NCBI RefSeq assembly: GCF_000155975.1
Contig: NZ_GG730299.1
Coordinates: forward strand, 2,291,813 to 2,355,812
DNA: 64,000 nucleotides
From: Citrobacter youngae ATCC 29220
GTDB lineage: Bacteria > Pseudomonadota > Gammaproteobacteria > Enterobacterales > Enterobacteriaceae
Direction of reading: 5' to 3'
The position numbers and the translations under genes are program-made. The notes under the pieces were generated by a model that searched no databases, was not told where the DNA came from, and worked only from the letters and a program-made list of their open reading frames with translations. Shown here in pieces: positions 55,916-64,000 of the stretch (positions within the stretch are counted from its first letter, which is position 1; each line of letters begins with the position of its first letter).

Positions 55916-56598
55916 GCCTCCTCCTGCAACTGTCCATTCACCAGACGCAGGCGCCTGTCGCAACGCGCCGCCAGCTGCGGGTCGTGGGTCACCAGAATCA
56001 GGGTAGTACCGTGTTCCCGGTTCAGAGAAAACAACAGGTCGGCAATTTTGTCTCCGGTCTGGCGATCCAGATTCCCTGTAGGTTCATCGGCAAACAGGAC
56101 GTCAGGGCGTCCGTTAAACGCTCGCGCCAGCGCCACGCGCTGCTGCTCCCCGCCGGAAAGCTGGGCCGGAAGATGATCCAGACGTTTTCCCAGCCCCAGT
56201 TGTTCCAGCAGCGTTTTTGCCCCGTCGCGGCTTTTTCCGCTGTTTTCGCCACGCAACAGCGCGGGCAGTTCGACGTTTTCCTGCGCGTTCAGGGTTGGGA
56301 TTAACATGAATGACTGGAAAACGAATCCCACATGTCTTGCCCGCAGCTGCGCCCGGGCTTCTTCATCCATTGCGTGTAGCGCCTGCCCCACCAAGCTAAC
56401 TTCACCGCTGGTGCCGTCATCCAGCCCGGCGAGGATCGCCAGCAGCGTGGATTTCCCCGATCCCGACTCGCCAATCAGCGCAATGGTCTCGGCGCGTTTG
56501 ACAACCAGTTCAACTCCGGTAAGGATGGACAGTTCATGATCACCCTGACCGACGGATTTCTTAAGACGATGAACTTCAACAATGTTTTCCGCTGGCAT
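55912..56598 (-). CDS. ybbA: ABC transporter ATP-binding protein YbbA
   Basis: This MacB/LolD-type ATPase (228 residues) has Walker A (IGESGSGKSTLL), the signature LSGGEQQRVALARA and Walker B (VLFADEPTGNLD). It powers YbbP. It is divergent from tesA, and the two start regions overlap by 30 bp, so the promoters of each gene lie inside the other. Confidence 0.95.
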   Translation of the reverse strand: MPAENIVEVHRLKKSVGQGDHELSILTGVELVVKRAETIALIGESGSGKSTLLAILAGLDDGTSGEVSLVGQALHAMDEEARAQLRARHVGFVFQSFMLIPTLNAQENVELPALLRGENSGKSRDGAKTLLEQLGLGKRLDHLPAQLSGGEQQRVALARAFNGRPDVLFADEPTGNLDRQTGDKIADLLFSLNREHGTTLILVTHDPQLAARCDRRLRLVNGQLQEEA

Positions 56599-57192
56599 TG
56601 GCCTTTCCTGTTCCTGGTTCTGTTAACTTTCCGCGCCGCCGCTGCGGACACGTTATTAATTCTGGGTGACAGCCTGAGCGCCGGATACCGTATGTCCGCC
56701 AGCGCCGCGTGGCCTGCGCTACTTAATAATAAATGGCAAACCAAAACGCCGGTGGTGAATGCCAGCATTAGCGGCGACACCTCGCAGCAGGGCCTGGCCC
56801 GTCTGCCTGCATTACTGAAGCAGCACCAACCGCGCTGGGTGCTGGTCGAACTTGGCGGTAACGACGGTCTGCGCGGCTTTGCGCCTGCGCAAACCGAACA
56901 AACGCTGCGGACTATTCTGCAGAATGTGAAAGCGGCAAATGCCGAACCGCTGCTAATGCAAATTCGTCTGCCGGCAAACTACGGTCGCCGTTATAATGAA
57001 ACCTTTAGCGCGATTTATCCAAAGCTCGCCAAAGAGTTTGATATCCCTCTGCTGCCCCTTTTTATGGAAGAGGTGTATCTCAAACCCCAGTGGATGCAGG
57101 ATGATGGTATTCATCCTAACCGTGACGCCCAGCCGTTTATCGCCGACTGGATGGCGAAGCAATTGACCCCCTTAGTAAATCACGACTCGTAA
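56569..57192 (+). CDS. tesA: multifunctional esterase TesA (thioesterase I/protease I/lysophospholipase L1)
   Basis: TesA is a periplasmic SGNH-family esterase that acts on acyl-CoA, lysophospholipids and some esters. The 207-residue protein has a signal peptide (FRWHWPFLFLVLLTFRAAA, cleaved before ADTLLILGDS). Catalytic motifs: GDSLS (Ser), GGNDG (Asn) and DGIHPN (Asp-His). I start it at ATG 56569, which lies inside the 5' end of the divergent ybbA gene; an earlier start at 56536 would give a less typical N-terminus. Confidence 0.94.
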   Translation: MNFNNVFRWHWPFLFLVLLTFRAAAADTLLILGDSLSAGYRMSASAAWPALLNNKWQTKTPVVNASISGDTSQQGLARLPALLKQHQPRWVLVELGGNDGLRGFAPAQTEQTLRTILQNVKAANAEPLLMQIRLPANYGRRYNETFSAIYPKLAKEFDIPLLPLFMEEVYLKPQWMQDDGIHPNRDAQPFIADWMAKQLTPLVNHDS

Positions 57193-57220
57193 TTCAACGG
57201 AGATCCTGACAGGTAAAGTT

Positions 57221-58904
<1,684 letters not shown>

Positions 58905-58916
58905 TTGGTTCATCAT

Positions 58917-59004
58917 GCCCGATGGCGCTACGCTTATCGGGCCTACAAAAACAACCAACACCTCATTCCCGTCGGCCGGATATGGCGGTAGCCGCCATCC
59001 GGCA
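58917..59004. repeat. two REP elements between cnoX and fetB
   Basis: Units at 58917-58946 (GCCCGATGGCGCTACGC to CCTAC) and 58971-59004 (GTCGGCCGGATATGGC to CCGGCA) form a BIME-like pair between convergent genes; they probably serve as transcript ends. Confidence 0.85.
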
Positions 59005-59009
59005 TCACA

Positions 59010-59789
59010 TCACGGTTTCTTTAATGGCGTCACCACCAGTTGATGACGTGAATTATAGAACTTCCGATAGGTCAGGTAGCAGGCAATAATGGTCGACAGG
59101 CTGGCGGTGGAAAGCAGCATAAACGTTACCATAATCTGATACTTAATCGCTTTTACCGGGTCAATGCCTGCAAAGATCAATCCGGACATCATCCCCGGTA
59201 AACTCACCAACCCCACGGTCTTCGCTGAATCGATAGTCGGAATCAGCGAGGCACGAATGCTGTCGCGAATCAGCGGCGCGGAGGCCACTTTCGGCGTCGC
59301 ACCGAGGCTGAGTTTTTCCTGAATTTGCTGCTGTTCGCTGTTAAACCGCTGCCCCAGATTGTTGTAACACAGCCCCACTGCGACCATCGCATTGCCTGCA
59401 ATCATGCCGGAAATCGGGATAACCTGCATCGGCGTGAACTCGATAGAGCCTGACAGAACCAGCACCGAAAGCGTTAGCCCCGCCCCCGCCGTAATGGCGA
59501 TAAATGACGAGAGAAAAGCGTTATCAATATATTTACTGCGTTTTTGCGCGTTATAGGCCGCGTTGAAGCAGATGAACAGCACCATCAATAAGGTCAGAAT
59601 GCTGTGGTTGACGCCGAAAATATATTTCAGCACGTAACCTACGATAATAAGCTGAACCACCGCCCGGCAAACGCTCCAGAGAATATCTTTTTCCAGCGCC
59701 AGCTTTTCTTTGTTGCTGATCAGTATCGCGACCACCACCAGCATCATCGCTAACGCCAGTGATTCATTGGTAATATTATGCTCGTTCAT
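59010..59789 (-). CDS. fetB: iron export permease FetB
   Basis: FetB is the inner-membrane part (259 residues, six or seven helices) of the FetAB exporter that raises resistance to peroxide in E. coli cells with too much iron. The UPF0014 motif (SLPGMMSGLIFAGIDPVKAI) is present. The start overlaps the fetA stop by 14 bp, so the two are coupled. It was first annotated YbbM. Confidence 0.93.
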   Translation of the reverse strand: MNEHNITNESLALAMMLVVVAILISNKEKLALEKDILWSVCRAVVQLIIVGYVLKYIFGVNHSILTLLMVLFICFNAAYNAQKRSKYIDNAFLSSFIAITAGAGLTLSVLVLSGSIEFTPMQVIPISGMIAGNAMVAVGLCYNNLGQRFNSEQQQIQEKLSLGATPKVASAPLIRDSIRASLIPTIDSAKTVGLVSLPGMMSGLIFAGIDPVKAIKYQIMVTFMLLSTASLSTIIACYLTYRKFYNSRHQLVVTPLKKP

Positions 59790-60453
59790 TGCTTACTTCC
59801 TGCATTTCACCGGCGTGCGGTTGAAGGGTTATGACGTTATCCGCATGATCAATTTCATCTTTGTCATGCGTCACCCACAGCACAGCAATATTCTTATCGC
59901 GAACATAGTGGTGAATTAATTCGTTCACATTACGCTTGTTGGCTTCATCCAGCGCGCTGGTGATTTCATCAAGCAGCAGGATTTTCGGCAGAAACTGCAA
60001 ATTACGAATTAACGAGACGCGCTGCTTTTCGCCACCGGATAGCTCATTGATATTTTTTTTCAGGATCGTCTCGGGTAACTGAAAACGAGCCAGATCTTCC
60101 AGAAACACATCCGGCTCCGGACTTTTGTCACGGATTTGCCAGGGGAAAATGAGGTTGTCGTAGACGGTATCACCAAACAGCGCGGGCGTTTGCGCACAAT
60201 AAGAGACCTGCTGGCGATACGCTTCCGGCTTGAGGGTATTTATCTCCTTACCCTCAAAGCGTATTTCACCGGCAGTCGGGCTAATTAACGACGCGACTAT
60301 CTTGAGTAACGTACTTTTACCGCACCCGGACTGCCCGGTAATCAGCTTAAATTCTCCGGCGCGGAGATCAAAACAGATGTTATTGAGAATCTGCGTCGCC
60401 CCTGCCTGCCATGCGACATTTTTTAACTGAAGCAGAATGCTGCTTTCTTCCAT
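59776..60453 (-). CDS. fetA: iron export ATPase FetA
   Basis: FetA (225 residues, YbbL) is the ABC ATPase of FetAB. Walker A (ITGQSGCGKSTLL), the signature LSGGEKQRVSLIR and Walker B (ILLLDEITSAL) are intact. I use ATG 60453 with AAGGGATTGG before it rather than the TTG at 60459. Confidence 0.93.
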   Translation of the reverse strand: MEESSILLQLKNVAWQAGATQILNNICFDLRAGEFKLITGQSGCGKSTLLKIVASLISPTAGEIRFEGKEINTLKPEAYRQQVSYCAQTPALFGDTVYDNLIFPWQIRDKSPEPDVFLEDLARFQLPETILKKNINELSGGEKQRVSLIRNLQFLPKILLLDEITSALDEANKRNVNELIHHYVRDKNIAVLWVTHDKDEIDHADNVITLQPHAGEMQEVSNERA

Positions 60454-60587
60454 TACCAATCCCTTTTTTACCTCTTTCGTGCTGACAGTCTATCTCTGTA
60501 ATTTATTATAGGGGAGCCCGCCTTGATAAATCGGGTATAATTTGACTAATGAAGCAGTAAAGGACAGCACAACAGGAGGTTTCATCA

Positions 60588-61505
60588 ATGCTCATTTTCA
60601 TTCCTATTCTTATTTTTGTCGCGCTGGTGATCGTCGGCGCAGGCGTCAAAATCGTCCCGCAGGGATATCAGTGGACGGTAGAACGTTTTGGCCGTTACAC
60701 CAAGACTCTGCAACCGGGGTTAAGCCTTGTTGTACCGTTCATGGACCGCATTGGCCGCAAGATCAACATGATGGAGCAGGTGCTTGATATCCCTTCTCAG
60801 GAAGTCATCTCTAAAGACAACGCCAACGTCGCGATTGATGCCGTCTGCTTTATTCAGGTGATCGACGCGCCGAAAGCGGCGTATGAAGTCAGCAACCTGG
60901 AACTGGCGATCATCAACCTGACCATGACCAACATTCGTACCGTTCTCGGTTCTATGGAACTTGATGAAATGCTCTCCCAGCGCGACAACATCAACACGCG
61001 GCTGCTGCATATCGTTGATGAAGCCACGAATCCCTGGGGCATCAAAATCACCCGTATTGAGATTCGCGACGTGCGTCCTCCGGCAGAGCTTATTGAAGCG
61101 ATGAATGCGCAGATGAAAGCCGAACGTACCAAGCGCGCTTATATTCTTGAAGCCGAGGGGATCCGTCAGGCAGAAATCGTCAAAGCCGAAGGTGAGAAGC
61201 AGTCGAAAATCCTTATCGCGGAAGGGGAACGCCAGTCCGCGTTTTTACAGGCTGAAGCGCGTGAACGTTCCGCGGAAGCGGAGGCCCGCGCAACGCAGAT
61301 GGTTTCTGAGGCCATTGCCGCCGGGGATATTCAGGCCGTGAACTACTTCGTGGCGCAGAAATACACCGAAGCGCTACAGCACATCGGTTCGTCGAATAAC
61401 AGCAAAGTGGTGATGATGCCGCTGGATGCCAGCAGCCTGATGGGCTCTATTGCCGGGATCGCGGAACTGGTTAAGGACAGCGCCAGCGAGCGGAAAAAAT
61501 CATGA
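60588..61505 (+). CDS. qmcA: SPFH/stomatin-family membrane protein QmcA
   Basis: QmcA (305 residues) has an N-terminal membrane helix ([18 protein letters not shown]) and a prohibitin/SPFH domain (about 22-180), then a coiled-coil rich in Glu/Ala/Arg ([16 protein letters not shown]). Stomatin-like proteins form large cages at the inner membrane. It starts ATG 60588 behind the strong site CAGGAGGT; a promoter TATAAT at 60536-60541 lies upstream. It overlaps ybbJ by 4 bp and is cotranscribed with it. Confidence 0.95.
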   Translation: MLIFIPILIFVALVIVGAGVKIVPQGYQWTVERFGRYTKTLQPGLSLVVPFMDRIGRKINMMEQVLDIPSQEVISKDNANVAIDAVCFIQVIDAPKAAYEVSNLELAIINLTMTNIRTVLGSMELDEMLSQRDNINTRLLHIVDEATNPWGIKITRIEIRDVRPPAELIEAMNAQMKAERTKRAYILEAEGIRQAEIVKAEGEKQSKILIAEGERQSAFLQAEARERSAEAEARATQMVSEAIAAGDIQAVNYFVAQKYTEALQHIGSSNNSKVVMMPLDASSLMGSIAGIAELVKDSASERKKS

Positions 61506-61960
61506 TAGCGATGATTCTGGTGCACCCGCACATCTTCTGGCTCAGCCTCGGCGGTTTGCTACTTGCCGCCGAGATGCTGGGCGGCAACGGTTATTTGCTA
61601 TGGAGCGGCGTGGCAGCGGTGATAACCGGACTGATGGTTTGGCTCGTCCCGCTCGACTGGGCGTGGCAGGGAACGATGTTCGCCCTACTCACCCTGCTGG
61701 CGGCCTGGCTATGGTGGAAGTGGCTGGCAAAACGCGTTCAGCAGCAGAAACCCGCCGACAGCCATCTTAACCAGCGCGGTCAGCAGCTGGTTGGCCGTCG
61801 ATTCATTCTGGAAACCGCCCTGGTCAATGGCCGCGGACATATGCGCGTCGGCGACAGCTCCTGGCCCGTCAGCGCCCGCGACGATTTAAGCGCGGGAACG
61901 CAGGTTGAAGTCATTGCCGTTGAGGGAATAACCCTGATTATCAAAGCGATATCACACTAA
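61502..61960 (+). CDS. ybbJ: NfeD-like membrane protein YbbJ
   Basis: YbbJ (152 residues) has two or three N-terminal helices ([35 protein letters not shown]) and a C-terminal soluble beta-barrel ([18 protein letters not shown]), the NfeD OB-fold. NfeD proteins are partners of stomatin proteins, here QmcA. The start overlaps the qmcA stop. Confidence 0.92.
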   Translation: MIAMILVHPHIFWLSLGGLLLAAEMLGGNGYLLWSGVAAVITGLMVWLVPLDWAWQGTMFALLTLLAAWLWWKWLAKRVQQQKPADSHLNQRGQQLVGRRFILETALVNGRGHMRVGDSSWPVSARDDLSAGTQVEVIAVEGITLIIKAISH

Positions 61961-61980
61961 ATTCTACAGGAGTTCAGACT

Positions 61981-64000
61981 ATGTTCAGGAAGACGTCTCT
62001 CGCCGTTGCCCTTTGTTCGTTGCTGGCGGGCGCGCCGCAGGCATTCGCCTCCTTCGATATGGAAGACTGCAAATGGAGCGACGACAGCTGCCTGCTGAAA
62101 GGAACGCCGACCTTTAATCCGGAAAACGATAGTCGCGATAACCTGCTGCGACTGTTGAGCCAGGAAAAATCATTTGATCTCCCCGTGCAGTCGATGCCTG
62201 AAGATATTACCCGCTCCCGCGATTTCTATTTTGCGTATCACCCGCAGTGGGATCAGGCTGCCCCGCAGCCAGCGGCAGCTTCGGCGCAAAGCGAAGATAC
62301 CACTCTGACTCAGCAACTGGCCGCTCTGGACATTGAACCTCCGTCCTTTGCCAACCAGAACGGTTATGATAATGACCTGGAAAACCGTTATGTTTCGAAT
62401 AATCGCCAGAGCGTAAGCCAGTTTATCGCTGCGCTGATGGCGGACGCGACGTTAAATACCGACCAGCGCCGGTTACTTGCGCAAGCGCGCCTGGATTTAT
62501 GGGGTCGTGCGACCAAAGAACAGATCGCCGAATCTCTTGCCGCACTTCCGGCTGATTCGACTTCACTGCTGTACAAAACCTATCTGACCGGCGCCGCGCA
62601 TTTTTACGATCAAAATTACGAAGGGGCCGAGCATGACTTCACGATCGTACTGCATAACGGCTCCCCCTGGCTGATGGAAACCGCGCAATACATGCTGATG
62701 CGCACCGCGCTAAACAAAAGCAGTAAGTATAGCGACGGGCAGTACGGCGATTTTAATATCGATAATATCAACCGCAAAGACGCCGCTCAGGCGCAAAAAG
62801 AGGCGCAGAACTATCTGCAACGCTGGCCGCAAGGACGCTACGCCGATTCCACGCGCGGTATGCTGCGCCGCATCAACTGGTATTTACAGGCGTGGCCGCA
62901 GCTGGCCGGGTTGTATGAGCAGACGCTCCAGCAGGCGGCTGACGCGCAGCAGCTGCGTAAAATCGTCATCGAATACGATAATGTCTACGGCATGGCGTTC
63001 TACGAGCAATCCGTGCTGGAAGCCTTCCCCGATGCGCCGCGAGTCAGCTACATCGAACTGTTACGCGCGCTGCGTCTGAATAGCGATAACAAACCCACGC
63101 TGACCCAGGCGCAACTCGACGCCAGCAAGCCGGTGTTTGAGCAGAGCCAAAAACTGCCGCTGTGGCGCGATCTGCAACTGAATCTGTGGCTGGCGACGGG
63201 CAACTACGCGGCGATTATTCAGGCGGTCGCGCCAGCGCAGAAACTGGCACCGCGCGATACGCTGGCCTTCAGCGAACAGGTGCTGTACGGCGAAGCGCTG
63301 ATGGGCCAGAAGAATTGGGCCGCGGCGCGTGATTTCTGGCAGCAGTTGCTGACTCTCAGCCAGGACAACGAACAGCGGCAGTATGTACAGGCGAAACTGG
63401 CCGCCACGCTGGTCTACAGCGGCAACGTGGCGGCAATCTTCGCCCCGGAAAGCGCCGTGACCAACCTGCGTTTTCGCTCGCAGGTGCTGAAAACACAGGC
63501 CACACCGGAACAGCTGCGTCAGCAGGCCGTCCATGGGACCAATAACGAAGAGCGTACCATCGCCCTGCATACGCTGCTGGTACGGGATCTTACCGAGAAT
63601 CGTTTTGGTGACTGGTTAAACGATAAAAAGCTTGTCAGCGACATCACGCCGCCGGTCATTGACGAGGCGTTTAACGACGTCAACCTGAGCACTTTTGACT
63701 GGAACGGCGATGCGGCTCAGGCCGGTTACACCTGCCGCAGCCTCAATGAAACGGTAACGGCCCTGAACAAAAAAGCGGATGATGCCCACGCACTGAACTG
63801 TTTAGGTGAATTTTTCCGCACCACGCAAACGCATGTCGATCTGTGGAAAAACAGCACCGGCAACGATGTGCTTGAAGCCGCAATTTCTCGTAAACAACCG
63901 TTCGGCCAGTTCGACAGGCAGAGTTACTATCAGCAGGTAATCACCTCACCGACCGCCGAAGTCGAAGATAAGAGCTTCGCGCTGTATCGCGCCATCATGT
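61981..64000 (+). CDS. large exported protein of unknown function, 3' end beyond window
   Basis: The frame is open from ATG 61981 to the window end (673 codons, no stop). There is a clear signal peptide (MFRKTSLAVALCSLLAGAPQ, cleavage near AFASF) and a ribosome site CAGGAG before it. The mature part is mostly helical with repeated motifs rich in Ala/Gln/Leu (LPLWRDLQLNLWLATGNYAA, EQVLYGEALMGQKNWAAARD), which look like TPR-like repeats. It has a few cysteines (DCKWSDDSC, TCRSL, HALNCLGEF) that may form disulfides in the periplasm. It begins 20 bp after ybbJ, so it may be in the same transcript. I do not recognise it; the family is not present at this place in E. coli K-12. Confidence 0.85.
   Translation, partial: MFRKTSLAVALCSLLAGAPQAFASFDMEDCKWSDDSCLLKGTPTFNPENDSRDNLLRLLSQEKSFDLPVQSMPEDITRSRDFYFAYHPQWDQAAPQPAAASAQSEDTTLTQQLAALDIEPPSFANQNGYDNDLENRYVSNNRQSVSQFIAALMADATLNTDQRRLLAQARLDLWGRATKEQIAESLAALPADSTSLLYKTYLTGAAHFYDQNYEGAEHDFTIVLHNGSPWLMETAQYMLMRTALNKSSKYSDGQYGDFNIDNINRKDAAQAQKEAQNYLQRWPQGRYADSTRGMLRRINWYLQAWPQLAGLYEQTLQQAADAQQLRKIVIEYDNVYGMAFYEQSVLEAFPDAPRVSYIELLRALRLNSDNKPTLTQAQLDASKPVFEQSQKLPLWRDLQLNLWLATGNYAAIIQAVAPAQKLAPRDTLAFSEQVLYGEALMGQKNWAAARDFWQQLLTLSQDNEQRQYVQAKLAATLVYSGNVAAIFAPESAVTNLRFRSQVLKTQATPEQLRQQAVHGTNNEERTIALHTLLVRDLTENRFGDWLNDKKLVSDITPPVIDEAFNDVNLSTFDWNGDAAQAGYTCRSLNETVTALNKKADDAHALNCLGEFFRTTQTHVDLWKNSTGNDVLEAAISRKQPFGQFDRQSYYQQVITSPTAEVEDKSFALYRAIM

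Overview
The window is a chromosomal segment of an enterobacterium close to Escherichia, Salmonella and Citrobacter. A Citrobacter species is my best guess, because it combines an E. coli-type cusCFBA-cusRS copper/silver locus with Salmonella-type genes (fimAICDHF with fimZ, fimY and fimW; an sfbABC-type transporter). Most genes read as full-length relatives of E. coli or Salmonella proteins. The backbone follows the E. coli 12-13 min region in reverse order: nfsB, ybdG, pheP, cus, argU, fimbrial operon, folD, ybcJ, ybcI, cysS, ppiB, lpxH, purEK, mnmH, ybbP, ybbA, tesA, ybbO, cnoX, fetBA, qmcA, ybbJ. Accessory islets sit between these genes. The family assignments come from reading the translations; no search was run.

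Layout. 0-5.4 kb: end of nfsB, a divergent XRE-family regulator/MFS exporter pair, ybdG and pheP. 5.7-20.5 kb: an accessory block with an orphan J-domain coiled-coil gene, a LuxR-type regulator, a 3112-residue type Va autotransporter, a stand-alone EAL phosphodiesterase, a second LuxR-type regulator and a YcgR-like PilZ protein. 20.6-31.1 kb: cusABFC on the minus strand, cusRS on the plus strand, then a very short SilE/PcoE-like gene, a metallo-beta-lactamase-fold gene and a UspF-like gene. 31.3-40.7 kb: tRNA-Arg(UCU), then the fimbrial regulators fimW, fimY and fimZ facing the structural operon fimAICDHF, with a decayed EAL gene between fimW and fimY. 41.2-49.3 kb: housekeeping genes folD to mnmH. 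49.3-53.3 kb: an sfbABC-type MetQNI-family transporter and an outer-membrane porin whose signal peptide is out of frame by one base. 53.5-64.0 kb: ybbAP/tesA, ybbO, cnoX, fetAB, qmcA-ybbJ, and a large exported protein of unknown function cut by the window end.

Two surface-adhesion systems stand out. Type 1-like fimbriae have LuxR-type regulators plus the remains of an EAL gene. The giant autotransporter is flanked by two LuxR-type regulators, an EAL domain with all catalytic motifs and a PilZ domain with both c-di-GMP-binding motifs. This suggests a self-contained adhesin module coupled to c-di-GMP, which is the best candidate here for an undescribed system. The porin frameshift in an A8 tract and the EAL pseudogene that runs in frame into fimY are the other main oddities. 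No insertion sequence, integrase, prophage gene or CRISPR array was seen.
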